Shown here: in pieces, positions 44,633-53,338 of the stretch
Layout: each line of letters begins with the position of its first letter
How positions within the stretch are numbered: the stretch's first letter is position 1
DNA from: an uncultured Lachnospiraceae bacterium
GTDB lineage: Bacteria; Bacillota; Clostridia; Lachnospirales; Lachnospiraceae
Length of the DNA stretch: 64,000 bases
Direction: 5' to 3'
NCBI GenBank assembly: GCA_945949085.1
Contig: CAMFDJ010000004.1
Span: 62,001 to 126,000, forward strand
Notes under the pieces: model-generated
What the model was told of the DNA's origin: nothing
Database searches by the model: none
Seen by the model: only the letters and a program-made list of their open reading frames with translations
Translations under genes and position numbers: made by a program

Positions 44633-46516
44633 TTATTTATGTTTTGCTTCCGTTTCTTTACTGCGCTTTTTGTTTTTGATTTTATCTCCTGATTTGCTAC
44701 CGGGTTCCTTCTCCTCTTCCCTCTGACTGTCTTTTGTCTCGGGAAGCATATATTTCTGCTGGTATTCTCTGCTGCAGGCTGCAAAAAATGCATCATCTGA
44801 TCCCTTGATCCTGTTCAGGTACTCATGTGTGTCAAAACCGTCATAGGTGACCTGAAGCATGCATACTGCAATGTTCGAACAATGATCTGCCACCCGCTCA
44901 TAGCTGGTAATAATATCCGACAGGATAAATCCCATCTCAATCGTACACTTTCCTTTACGCAGACGCTTCACATGCCTTCTCTTGATCTCTTTTTGCAGAT
45001 AATCAATCTGTTCCTCTAACGGTTCGACTCTGGTGGCGAGCTTCAGATCCTCGTCCTCAAATACCCGGAAGGAAGTGTTTACGATATCCTTAAGCGCCTC
45101 TGTAAAGATTTCCAGTTCAACAGATGCCTTGTTGGAGAAGGTCTGTTCCTTCTGATACATTTCCTTTGCAGATTCCATGATGTTGACCGCATGGTCACTG
45201 ATTCTCTCAAAATCACCGATGCAATGAAGCAGAATGGACAAGGTATGCGAGTCTTTTTCCGCAAGATCCCGGCTGGATACCTTCACCAGGTAACTGCCCA
45301 GCTCATCTTCGTAATGATCTACCATGTCTTCTAATTGTAACACATTCTGTGCTTTTTTTTCATCATAACCATGCAAAAGTGATATTGCCTCAAACAGTGC
45401 TTCCTTTGCTTTTCCCGCCATTTGCAGGGCAGCGGCTTTACTCTGGCTGATAGCCAGTCCCGGTGTATCCAGAAAACGGCTGTCAAGAACTGTCAGGTGT
45501 TCCTGCAAATTCCTGTCCTCATCTGACTCATCAGCCCTCGAATGCTCTGAGACAGTCAGATTTGCCAGTTTCTCCAACAAACTGCCAAATGGGAGCAATA
45601 CAATGGTCGCCGCCACATTAAACACACTGTGTACCACGGCAATTCCCGCCGCATTGGCACCGGTATCCAGAAATGCAAAGGGAACAAATACATTGATGCT
45701 GTAGAATACCACCATGAATAATATTGTACCGATCAGATTAAAATACAGGTGTACCAGTGCTGCCTTTTTTGCATTTTTGGTTGCACCGATGGAAGAAATC
45801 ATCGCTGTCACACAGGTCCCGATATTCTGACCCATAATGATGGGAATTGCGGTGGCATAAGTGACTGCCCCTGTCTTACATAAAGCCTGCAGAATACCTA
45901 CCGATGCAGAGGAACTCTGGATAACTGCTGTCAGTACGGTACCGGCCAAAAGTCCCAAAACCGGCTGCGAAAATTTTGTCAGGATACCGGTAAATGCCGG
46001 GACATCAGCAAGTGGCTTTACTGCAGATGACATGGCATCCATCCCGTACATCAGCACGGCAAATCCTACCAGAATAAGACCGATATCCTGTTTCTTCTCT
46101 TTTTTGCAAAACAGGATCAGCACCACACCGATCAGTGCAAGCACCGGCGAAAAAGAGGTCGGTTTTAACAGCCGTATGATGAAATTATCACTCTCCAACC
46201 CGCTCAGACTCAGGATCCAGGAAGTGACGGTTGTCCCGATATTTGCCCCCATGATGATGCCCACAGCCTGGCGCAGCTGCATGATACCCGAATTGACAAA
46301 ACCCACTACCATGACAGTTGTGGCGGAGGAGCTCTGAATCACTGCCGTCACACCTGCGCCCAGAAGAACTGCCTTGATCGGATTGTCTGTCATTCTCTCA
46401 AGAATGCGCTCCAGACGTCCTCCGGACACCTTGGAAAGCCCCTCTCCCATGATGTGCATACCAAACAGAAATAAAGCCAGTCCGCCGATCATTGCCAGAA
46501 AATCAAAAAAGTCCAT
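44633..46516 (-). CDS. Na/Pi cotransporter family protein with C-terminal PhoU-like domain
   Basis: About 627 residues. The membrane half has two inverted repeats, each with the signature QSSSA (AVIQSSSATTVMVVGF and TAVIQSSSASVGILQAL), as in NptA-type sodium/phosphate cotransporters. Residues about 370-580 are helical PhoU-like repeats (EDMVDHYEDELGSYL, CIGDFERISDHAVNIME). The tail is Lys/Glu rich. ATG 46516 follows GAGGTATTG; the extra upstream codons to 46564 have no ribosome site. It lies ahead of the PhoB/PhoR-like pair, so transport and sensing of phosphate seem linked. Confidence 0.9.
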   Translation of the reverse strand: MDFFDFLAMIGGLALFLFGMHIMGEGLSKVSGGRLERILERMTDNPIKAVLLGAGVTAVIQSSSATTVMVVGFVNSGIMQLRQAVGIIMGANIGTTVTSWILSLSGLESDNFIIRLLKPTSFSPVLALIGVVLILFCKKEKKQDIGLILVGFAVLMYGMDAMSSAVKPLADVPAFTGILTKFSQPVLGLLAGTVLTAVIQSSSASVGILQALCKTGAVTYATAIPIIMGQNIGTCVTAMISSIGATKNAKKAALVHLYFNLIGTILFMVVFYSINVFVPFAFLDTGANAAGIAVVHSVFNVAATIVLLPFGSLLEKLANLTVSEHSRADESDEDRNLQEHLTVLDSRFLDTPGLAISQSKAAALQMAGKAKEALFEAISLLHGYDEKKAQNVLQLEDMVDHYEDELGSYLVKVSSRDLAEKDSHTLSILLHCIGDFERISDHAVNIMESAKEMYQKEQTFSNKASVELEIFTEALKDIVNTSFRVFEDEDLKLATRVEPLEEQIDYLQKEIKRRHVKRLRKGKCTIEMGFILSDIITSYERVADHCSNIAVCMLQVTYDGFDTHEYLNRIKGSDDAFFAACSREYQQKYMLPETKDSQREEEKEPGSKSGDKIKNKKRSKETEAKHK

Positions 46517-46637
46517 ACAATACCTCACTAAAAATAGATAGAATGTAATATTAGTTTTCGTCAACTCTCAGTTTACGATACCTATGTAAAATCAAAAGCA
46601 TGGAAAAGTAAAATCTATGTAAAATTTCCATACCAAA

Positions 46638-46698
46638 GATGTTGGGGTCAAAAGGTATTTTGCCCCCATGATACCTACGGATTGCTCCGCACTTTGTG
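46638..46698. repeat. Dispersed intergenic repeat, copy B
   Basis: About 61 bases nearly identical to 31952-32011. Here the hairpin is more complete (GGGGTCAAAA..TTTTG-CCCC), and downstream ATGATACC/GGTATCAT (to 46711) forms an outer inverted repeat, suggesting a folded mobile or REP-like unit. Confidence 0.75.
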
Positions 46699-46712
46699 AC
46701 CCTGGTATCATA

Positions 46713-46755
46713 CAAAAAAGACAGGGAAAATGCTCTCATGGCTGTTTCCCTGTCT
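46713..46755 (-). terminator. Terminator of the transketolase operon
   Basis: Eleven perfect pairs (AGACAGGGAAA at 46719-46729 with TTTCCCTGTCT at 46745-46755), followed by TTTTTG on the minus strand, 81 bases after the operon's last stop codon. Confidence 0.8.
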
Positions 46756-46835
46756 CTTGTTCCCTCTATTCTATGCTTGGCAATTGCATAACACCTGCAT
46801 ACATCGATGCAGATGTGCAACTTGTACAGACTGCC

Positions 46836-47777
46836 CTATGCAAGAAATGCCTTCGTTTTTGCGTAGATGCCATCTCCGTCAAGACCATACTTGGCAACCA
46901 GTGCTGCTGCCGGACCTGACTCACCGAACTGATCATACATACCAATCTTGCAGACCTTTGTCGGGCACTTCTCTGAAAGCACGTCACATACTGCACTTCC
47001 AAGTCCGCCGATGACAGAATGCTCTTCCACAGTAACAACCTTGCCCGTCTTCTTGGCGGAGGCAAGGACTAACTCTTCGTCAAGTGGTTTGATGGTATGG
47101 ATGTTGATCACTTCTGCACTGATGCCATCTGCTGCTAACTTTTCTGCTGCACTGAGAGCACCTTCCACACAGATACCTGTGGCAATAATGGTCACGTCTG
47201 TACCCTCTTTTAAGAGAACACCCTTACCGATTTCAAACTTATAATCTGGATTGTCATTAATTACAGGAACTGCCGCACGGCCAAAACGAAGGTATACAGG
47301 ACCTTCCATTTCAAGTGCTGCCCGAACGGCTGCTCTTGCTTCCACATCATCAGAAGGAACGATCACTGTCATTCCCGGAATCGTACGCATCAAGGCGATA
47401 TCCTCATTACACTGATGAGTCGCACCGTCCTCGCCTACTGTGATACCGGCATGTGTCGCACCGATCTTCACATTGAGGTGTGGGTAACCGATAGAGTTAC
47501 GAACCTGTTCGAAGTTACGTCCTGCCGCAAACATCGCAAAGGATGAGATAAACGGGATCTTTCCGCAGGTTGCAAGACCTGCCCCGATGCCTGTCATATT
47601 ACATTCTGCGATACCACAGTCAAAAAATCTGTCCGGATATGCCTTCTTGAAGGTACCTGTCTTGGTAGCACCTGCAAGGTCAGCATCAAGAACAACTAAA
47701 TTTGGAAAATCCTCAGCACATTCCACAAGTGCGTTTCCGTAGCTTTCTCTTGTTGCAATCTTCTTTACGTCTGCCAT
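46836..47777 (-). CDS. Transketolase C-terminal subunit
   Basis: A 313-residue protein with the pyrimidine-binding and C-terminal domains of transketolase (RESYGNALVECAEDFPNLVVLDADLAGATK, DCGIAECNMTGIGAGLA, GATHAGITVGEDGATHQ, TVEEHSVIGGLGSAV). With the N-terminal subunit it moves two-carbon units in the pentose phosphate pathway, the route needed for the pentoses imported by this genome. Its ATG overlaps the stop of the N-terminal subunit by one base (TGATG). Confidence 0.94.
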   Translation of the reverse strand: MADVKKIATRESYGNALVECAEDFPNLVVLDADLAGATKTGTFKKAYPDRFFDCGIAECNMTGIGAGLATCGKIPFISSFAMFAAGRNFEQVRNSIGYPHLNVKIGATHAGITVGEDGATHQCNEDIALMRTIPGMTVIVPSDDVEARAAVRAALEMEGPVYLRFGRAAVPVINDNPDYKFEIGKGVLLKEGTDVTIIATGICVEGALSAAEKLAADGISAEVINIHTIKPLDEELVLASAKKTGKVVTVEEHSVIGGLGSAVCDVLSEKCPTKVCKIGMYDQFGESGPAAALVAKYGLDGDGIYAKTKAFLA

Positions 47778-48622
47778 CAGATGTTACCTCCCTTCTCAAG
47801 CTCCTCACCGATCTTATTCAGATCTGCCATAGCAGTAGCATATTCTTCATCGTTAGGTGCTTTTCCATGCCATCCGGCATTGTCTTCCATGAAGGAAACA
47901 CCTTTTCCCTTAACGGTATGCATAATGATTGCTGTTGGTTTGCCTTTCGTCTCACGAGCCTGCTTCATAGCTGCTCTGATCTCATCAAAGTTATGTCCAT
48001 CCACATTGATTGCCTGAAAATTGAATGCTTCAAATTTCTTATCAATCGGATATACGGAACAAACATCCTCTACCCTGCCGTCAATCTGCAGTCCGTTATT
48101 ATCTACGATGACAACCAGATTATCTAATTTGTTTGCGCCGGCAAACATAGATGCTTCCCAAACCTGTCCTTCCTGAATCTCACCGTCTCCAAGAAGCGTG
48201 TATACACGATAATCTTTTTTGTCAATCTTTGCTGCAAGTGCCATACCGACTGCTGCCGAAATACCCTGTCCAAGGGAACCGGAGCTCATGTCAACGCCCG
48301 GTGTTTCCTGCATACATGGATGTCCCTGCAGGTAAGAACCAAGGTGACGAAGCGTTTTCAAATCTTCTACCGGAAAATATCCTCTGTTTGCAAGTACAGA
48401 ATAAAGACCGGGTGCTGTGTGTCCCTTTGAGAGAACAAATCTGTCTCTGTCCGGATTTTTCGGATTCTTTGGATCAATGTTCATTTCTTCAAAGTAAAGG
48501 TATGTGTACATATCTGCCGCAGAAAGTGATCCGCCCGGATGACCTGCTTTTGCGCTGTGTACACCTGTGACAATACCTTTACGAACTTCGTTTGCCATTT
48601 TCTGAAGCTCTAAATTTGTCAT
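47777..48622 (-). CDS. Transketolase N-terminal subunit
   Basis: A 281-residue thiamine-diphosphate-binding subunit: GHPGGSLSAADMYTYLYF, RDRFVLSKGHTAPGLYSVLA and the ThDP motif GDGEIQEGQVWEAS ending in VVIVDNNGLQ. Split transketolases of this kind are common in Clostridia and archaea. AAGGAGAAAGCAC precedes the ATG. Operon with the C-terminal subunit; downstream of the isomerase gene, which may reflect shared sugar metabolism. Confidence 0.94.
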   Translation of the reverse strand: MTNLELQKMANEVRKGIVTGVHSAKAGHPGGSLSAADMYTYLYFEEMNIDPKNPKNPDRDRFVLSKGHTAPGLYSVLANRGYFPVEDLKTLRHLGSYLQGHPCMQETPGVDMSSGSLGQGISAAVGMALAAKIDKKDYRVYTLLGDGEIQEGQVWEASMFAGANKLDNLVVIVDNNGLQIDGRVEDVCSVYPIDKKFEAFNFQAINVDGHNFDEIRAAMKQARETKGKPTAIIMHTVKGKGVSFMEDNAGWHGKAPNDEEYATAMADLNKIGEELEKGGNI

Positions 48623-48667
48623 GTGCTTTCTCCTTTTATGATTTAATGATATCCTTTTACCCTACGA

Positions 48668-48697
48668 TAGCAACCGGCCATACGGGTCCGGTTGCTA
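48668..48697 (-). terminator. Hairpin between isomerase and transketolase genes
   Basis: Ten perfect pairs (TAGCAACCGG with CCGGTTGCTA) with a ten-base loop, but only a weak T-tail on either side. Probably a terminator or an mRNA-end stabiliser after the isomerase gene. Confidence 0.5.
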
Positions 48698-48797
48698 CCT
48701 TTATAAGCATTTTGATTGTATCATTCCATAGACAGCCAGTCAAAGTCTTTTCTTCCCATGACTGATTGATGCATATCAAATCTTGCCAATTTGATGA

Positions 48798-50282
48798 TTA
48801 TGCAAATGGATTCTCTGTCGGATAACGAACGCCTGCCGGCTGATTAAATCCGATTTCTTCTACCGGTACGCCGATATACTTAAATACCTCGTAGAGAGCT
48901 TTTCCGTGATGTCCGAAAGCAACTGCTCCGTGATGTGGATAGTTCTTTTCAATCAGTACGTGACGGTAAAATCTTCCCATTTCTTCAATAGCGAATACTC
49001 CGATACCACCGAATGATTTTGTTGCAACAGGTAATACTTCACCGTTTGCAATATATCCGCGAAGGATGTTATCTGCTGTAGACTGCAGACGGAAGAATGT
49101 GATATCTCCCGGAACGATATCTCCTTCGAGTGTTCCCTGTGTTACCTCTTCCGGAAGTGCTCTGGCCATGATCAGCTGATATTCCATGCTGCACTTTGTA
49201 AGCTTCTTGCTGCATGTATTTCCACAATGGAATCCCATAAATGTATCTGTATGTTTGTATGGGAATTTTCCTTCGATAGATTCTTTGTACATATCTGCCG
49301 GTACTGAGTTGTTGATGTCGAGCAGTGTCACTACATCGTCTGATACACAAGTTCCGATGAACTCAGATAAGCATCCGTAGATATCTACTTCACAAGATAC
49401 AGGAATGCCCATACCTGTTAAACGGCTGTTTACGTAGCAAGGAACGAATCCAAACTGTGTCTGGAATGCAGGCCAGCATTTTCCGGCGATTGCAACATAT
49501 TTTCTATATCCTCTGTGCTCTTCAATCCAGTCAAGAAGCGTTAACTCATACTGTGCTAATTTCGGAAGAATCGTAGGTTTGTTGTTTCCTTCTCCAAGCT
49601 CTTCTTCCATTTCTTTTACCTTTGCAGGGATACGAGGATCATCTGCATGTTTATTAAATGCTTCAAATAAGTCAAGCTCTGAGTTTTCTTCAATTTCAAC
49701 GCCAAGGTTGTAAAGCTGTTTGATCGGTGCGTTACAAGCAAGGAAGTTCAGTGGTCTTGGTCCGAAGCTGATGATCTTAAGGTTTGCAAGTCCGTCGATT
49801 GCGCGGGCGATCGGAATGAACTCATGGATCATATCTGCACATTCTTCGAAAGTTCCTACCGGGTATTCCGGAATGTAAGCACCCACATTACGAAGCTTTA
49901 AGTTGTAGCTTGCATTGAGCATTCCACAGTAGGCATCGCCACGTCCCTGAATTAAGTTCCCCTGTGATTCCTCTGCAGCAGCAACGAACATCTTTGGTCC
50001 GTCAAAATGTTTTGCAAGCAATGTCTCGGAAATTTCCGGTCCGAAGTTTCCAAGGTATACGCAAAGTGCGTTACATCCTGCTTTCTTGATATCCTCAAGC
50101 GCCTGTACCATATGGATTTCACTCTCAACGATACATACCGGACATTCATAGATGTCATCTGCATTGTATTTTGCTTTGTAAGCTTCTACCAATGCTTTTC
50201 TTCTGTTTACTGCAAGTGATTCCGGGAAGCAGTCACGAGATACTGCTACGATACCGATTTTTACTACTGGGATGTTGTTCAT
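48798..50282 (-). CDS. L-fucose/L-arabinose isomerase superfamily protein
   Basis: About 494 residues of the FucI/AraA fold. The N-terminal Rossmann-like part (VVKIGIVAVSRDCFPESLAVNRR, ALCVYLGNFGPE, MFVAAAEE) and the C-terminal catalytic part (GYIANGEVLPVATKSFGGIGVFAIEEMGRFYRH, HHGAVAFGHHGKALYEV) are recognisable, with acidic and His residues suited to metal binding (Glu near 290-330, HHGKAL). It probably interconverts an aldose and ketose; the sugar is not clear. ATG 50282 follows GGAGG. Divergent from a LacI-family regulator, with two matching operators between them. Confidence 0.88.
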   Translation of the reverse strand: MNNIPVVKIGIVAVSRDCFPESLAVNRRKALVEAYKAKYNADDIYECPVCIVESEIHMVQALEDIKKAGCNALCVYLGNFGPEISETLLAKHFDGPKMFVAAAEESQGNLIQGRGDAYCGMLNASYNLKLRNVGAYIPEYPVGTFEECADMIHEFIPIARAIDGLANLKIISFGPRPLNFLACNAPIKQLYNLGVEIEENSELDLFEAFNKHADDPRIPAKVKEMEEELGEGNNKPTILPKLAQYELTLLDWIEEHRGYRKYVAIAGKCWPAFQTQFGFVPCYVNSRLTGMGIPVSCEVDIYGCLSEFIGTCVSDDVVTLLDINNSVPADMYKESIEGKFPYKHTDTFMGFHCGNTCSKKLTKCSMEYQLIMARALPEEVTQGTLEGDIVPGDITFFRLQSTADNILRGYIANGEVLPVATKSFGGIGVFAIEEMGRFYRHVLIEKNYPHHGAVAFGHHGKALYEVFKYIGVPVEEIGFNQPAGVRYPTENPFA

Positions 50283-50392
50283 TGTTTTTTCCTCCATTTT
50301 CTTTATTTTTTGATTTTTATGTTCGCTGCAGACGATGCGTCTGCTCTATTTCAAGATCCGCCTGACAGACAGACCTGACTGCACGATTGTTA

Positions 50393-50406
50393 TGTGCCCG
50401 TGCACA
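50393..50406. promoter_or_regulatory. Operator O1 for the LacI-family regulator
   Basis: TGTGCCCGTGCACA, with arms TGTGC and GCACA, sits 111 bases upstream of the isomerase start. The same arms recur at 50565. Both lie only within the divergent intergenic region. Confidence 0.6.
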
Positions 50407-50564
50407 TTTTCATCATAATATATCCCCTTCGAAAATGCAATATGATTTTTTTAAAAAATGATTCAATTTCTTTGATATTTCTTTATGACATGCTTGATTG
50501 CAGGTATTTCGCCTGATTCCCGTCAGCCTCTGCACACAAAGTCCTCCTCCCTTTTTCCCTAAAT

Positions 50565-50579
50565 TGTGCACGTAGCACA
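50565..50579. promoter_or_regulatory. Operator O2 for the LacI-family regulator
   Basis: TGTGCACGTAGCACA, the same TGTGC/GCACA arms with a five-base centre instead of four. It lies 78 bases before the regulator start, about 172 bp from O1, a spacing that would permit DNA looping and autoregulation. Confidence 0.6.
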
Positions 50580-50656
50580 TTTTTTTGTTTCCGACATTGA
50601 CTTGCCGCTCTGCTTATGATACTTTGAAATAAGAGTATTTGCACGAGGTGACAAAG

Positions 50657-51679
50657 ATGGCGACCATCAAAGAAATCGCTGACATCGCCGGTGTTTCAAG
50701 AGGCACAGTAGACCGTGTCCTGAACAACCGCGGCAATGTCAATCCAAAAACAGCAGAAAAAATCATGGAGATTGTCAATGCCCTTGACTATAAGCCAAAT
50801 AAAGCAGGTCTTGTCCTTGCGGCACAGAAGAAGAATCTTAAGCTCGGTGTCATCCTGTTTGGTGAGGGGAATCCTTTTTTTGATGAAGTGATCGAGGGAA
50901 TCCGGCAGAAGGAGGAGGAACTGGCCTGCTATAACTGCAGCGTCATAGTGGAACGTGTTTCCATAGAGGTTTCCAGACAGCTTGCCGCCATTGACAGGTT
51001 ATTAGAGCAGGACGTAAACGGAATTGCCATCTCACCTACAAATGATGCGCGTCTTGCCGCCAGGATCGATGCACTTTTTGAAATGGGAATTCCGGTCGTG
51101 GCTCTCAACACCGATATCCCGGGCTGCAAACGGATTGCATTTGTGGGCAGCAACTATTATCATTCCGGAGAGACTGCTGCCGGGCTGATGCGTCTGATGT
51201 GCAAGGATCCTGCCATCAACGTTGGCATCATCACCGGTTCCAATGATGTACTCTGTCACTCAGAGCGTGTCGCCGGTTTTCAGCATTTATTGAAACAATG
51301 TGAGAATGTACAGATTCTGGAGACTGCTACGAATGAGGACGACGATTTTATCAGCTACGACCGTACCACGCAACTGCTGCGCGCCCACCCCGAGGTCAAC
51401 GCACTCTTTTTTGCCGCAGGCGGCGTATATGGCGGCTGCAGAGCTGTTTTGTCTTTAGGACGCGAAAAGGACATGACAATCATTACCTTTGACCGCGTAG
51501 CAACGACAAAAGAAATGATCCAAAAGGGCGTGATTTCCGCCACCATCTGTCAGCAGCCTCATAAGCAGGGCAGCAAACCCCTTGATATTCTGTTCACTTA
51601 TCTGACTACAGGCGAACTGCCCAAAAATGAAATGGAATATACGGCAGTCGATATCCGCATCAAAGAAAATATAGAATAA
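50657..51679 (+). CDS. LacI-family transcriptional regulator
   Basis: About 340 residues. The LacI helix-turn-helix is at the very start (TIKEIADIAGVSRGTVDRVLNNRGNV), followed by the hinge helix and a periplasmic-binding-like effector domain (KLGVILFGEGNPFFDEVIEGI, VNGIAISPTND, GSNYYHSGETAAGL, ITGSNDV, FAAGGVYGG). ATG 50657 is preceded by GAGGTG; a TTG at 50639 is in frame but worse. It is divergent from the isomerase gene and likely controls it and itself through the two TGTGC/GCACA operators. The effector is probably the sugar of that pathway. Confidence 0.92.
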   Translation: MATIKEIADIAGVSRGTVDRVLNNRGNVNPKTAEKIMEIVNALDYKPNKAGLVLAAQKKNLKLGVILFGEGNPFFDEVIEGIRQKEEELACYNCSVIVERVSIEVSRQLAAIDRLLEQDVNGIAISPTNDARLAARIDALFEMGIPVVALNTDIPGCKRIAFVGSNYYHSGETAAGLMRLMCKDPAINVGIITGSNDVLCHSERVAGFQHLLKQCENVQILETATNEDDDFISYDRTTQLLRAHPEVNALFFAAGGVYGGCRAVLSLGREKDMTIITFDRVATTKEMIQKGVISATICQQPHKQGSKPLDILFTYLTTGELPKNEMEYTAVDIRIKENIE

Positions 51680-51693
51680 TTACGCATACAAAA

Positions 51694-51958
51694 ACCGTGC
51701 GACCTGCTTCGAGCAAAACCCATACACGTTACCTTGACAGTTAACTCAGCCTAGGCACCCTTACGGCACACGAAAGATTCTGCTTAGTGCTGCTTTGTTC
51801 CCAACCTGACACGGTTCACAGATTTCCGTTGCGCAAGACCCAGACGTCAACATCACTTATCAAGGGCAGCTATACAAGCCAAAGACCCTCGGCCGGCCAT
51901 CACCCCAACTAGAGCGGATTGAAGGTACAGGGCGCCGCTACTGCCCCGGCTGCACGGT
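51694..51958 (-). ncRNA. ffs: Signal recognition particle RNA (large Gram-positive type)
   Basis: The minus strand carries the universal domain IV core, GTGAACCGTGTCAGGTTG followed by GGAACAAAGCAGCAC, at about 51837-51805. The ends pair (CCGTGC with GCACGG, 51957-51952 and 51700-51695), giving an RNA of about 265 nt, the size of Bacillus-type scRNA with an Alu domain. GCACGGTTTTTG supplies the termination signal. It lies between the LacI gene (convergent) and the GNAT-TadA gene. Confidence 0.92.
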
Positions 51959-51989
51959 ATTCTCAGTATAGTGGAATCAGCGAAAAAAG

Positions 51990-53087
51990 TCAATTATCGC
52001 TTTTTCTTAAATTCATAAAAAAATCTTTCAGTATCCGGCTGCACTCCTTCTCACATACCCCGTAAGTTGTCTCCACCTGATGATTGAATTCTTTCTGATC
52101 CAAAATATTCAATACAGAGCCCGCACATCCGGCCTTCGGATTCATGGCACCGATCACAACCCTTTTCATGCGTGCCTGCACAATTGCACCGGCACACATC
52201 TGACACGGTTCAAGCGTCACATACAACGTACAATCCTCCAGTCGCCAGTCATCGAGCGCCCTGCTTGCCTTTTTGATCGCTGTGATCTCCGCATGGGACA
52301 GAGTGCTTTTGTCTGTGTTTCTTCTGTTATAGCCTCTTCCTATGATTTTTCCATCCTGTACGATCACACAGCCGATGGGGACTTCCCCAATTGCTGCCGC
52401 TTTTTTTGCCTGCAAAAGTGCCTGCTTCATATATCCTTCATCCTCGCAAAGCTGCGCAGCCTTAAGTCTGTCCTTTTCCTGCTGTTTCTCTTCGTTTTGT
52501 TTGCGGCGCAATTCCTGTTTTTCCTGCCATTTTTGCAATTCTCCGGGCGTTAACAACTGCTTCTCAAAGCAGAGCCATTCCTCTCCGAACAGGTCTGCTT
52601 CTCCCACCTCATCAAATTGCAGTTTCCGGTAGGAACAAAGTGCCGGCACATTGTTTTTCCCAACCAGAAAACGCACGCTTGTCACGCCATGTCGCTTCAC
52701 CTGATTCATGGCAAGTGAAAGCACAAGCCTAGCAATCCCCTGATTCTGATAAGGCGCAGCAACTACCAGCCGCATAAAACTGATCGCTTTTTCCGTTTCT
52801 CCCATCCAGCATGGCAGCTTGTCTATATCCGCATCATTACAGATACTGACAGCCGCCACAATCACAGAATTACTATTTTTTACAACATACAGCTTTCCTT
52901 TTTCGATATCCGCAAGGAGAAGCTCCCCACTTGGATATCCTTCATCCCATGTACAAAACTGTCGTCCTCTCATGGTGTCATATAGCATGCCGATTTCCTC
53001 AAAATCCTCTTTTTCCGCACGATATAATCTTGTCACGACAGCATCCATGCCCTCTATCTCAAACAAATCTTTCCTCTTTTTCTCCAA
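51990..53087 (-). CDS. tadA: GNAT acetyltransferase fused to tRNA adenosine deaminase TadA
   Basis: About 365 residues in two modules. Residues about 20-180 are a GNAT domain with the acetyl-CoA loop (MRLVVAAPYQNQGIARLVLSLAM). A charged helical linker rich in Gln/Lys/Glu joins it to a TadA domain at about 218-360: zinc/catalytic HAE in LSHAEITAIKKA and PCQMCAGAI, with GEVPIGCVIV before. TadA makes inosine at the wobble base of tRNA-Arg. The start is uncertain: a TTG at 53087 has AGGAGG six bases upstream and is preferred; the frame is open to 53156. Stand-alone TadA is usual, so the fusion is notable. Confidence 0.85.
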   Translation of the reverse strand: MEKKRKDLFEIEGMDAVVTRLYRAEKEDFEEIGMLYDTMRGRQFCTWDEGYPSGELLLADIEKGKLYVVKNSNSVIVAAVSICNDADIDKLPCWMGETEKAISFMRLVVAAPYQNQGIARLVLSLAMNQVKRHGVTSVRFLVGKNNVPALCSYRKLQFDEVGEADLFGEEWLCFEKQLLTPGELQKWQEKQELRRKQNEEKQQEKDRLKAAQLCEDEGYMKQALLQAKKAAAIGEVPIGCVIVQDGKIIGRGYNRRNTDKSTLSHAEITAIKKASRALDDWRLEDCTLYVTLEPCQMCAGAIVQARMKRVVIGAMNPKAGCAGSVLNILDQKEFNHQVETTYGVCEKECSRILKDFFMNLRKSDN

Positions 53088-53171
53088 AGCCCGCCTCCTT
53101 CTGCCTTGTTGTTTCATTTTTATTGCTCTGTAAACATCATAAAAAGGATAGCACATTTTCTATAAAATAGA

Positions 53172-53177
53172 TATAAT
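53172..53177 (+). promoter_or_regulatory. -10 box upstream of the NrdG-like gene
   Basis: TATAAT in the 98-bp divergent gap. The ATG of the small leader frame at 53189 lies 12 bases downstream, so transcription should begin almost at that frame. Confidence 0.45.
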
Positions 53178-53188
53178 AGGATGAAAGT

Positions 53189-53338
53189 ATGAAAAGCATC
53201 ATTTTTGATTCAGGCATCAAAGATTGCGTAGAGGACAAGGCAAAGGAGGCGCGTCATGCAGATCTGCGGCTTTCAAAAAACGACATTACTGGATTACCCC
53301 GAGCATATTGCCGCTACTGTTTTTTTAGGCGGCTGTAA
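53189..53338 (+). CDS. Possible 49-codon leader open frame overlapping the NrdG-like start
   Basis: Begins MKSIIFDSGIKDC after a weak GGATGAAAG site and overlaps the first 83 bases of the next gene in another frame. It could be a leader peptide coupling translation, or chance. I do not recognise it. Confidence 0.25.
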   Translation: MKSIIFDSGIKDCVEDKAKEARHADLRLSKNDITGLPRAYCRYCFFRRL

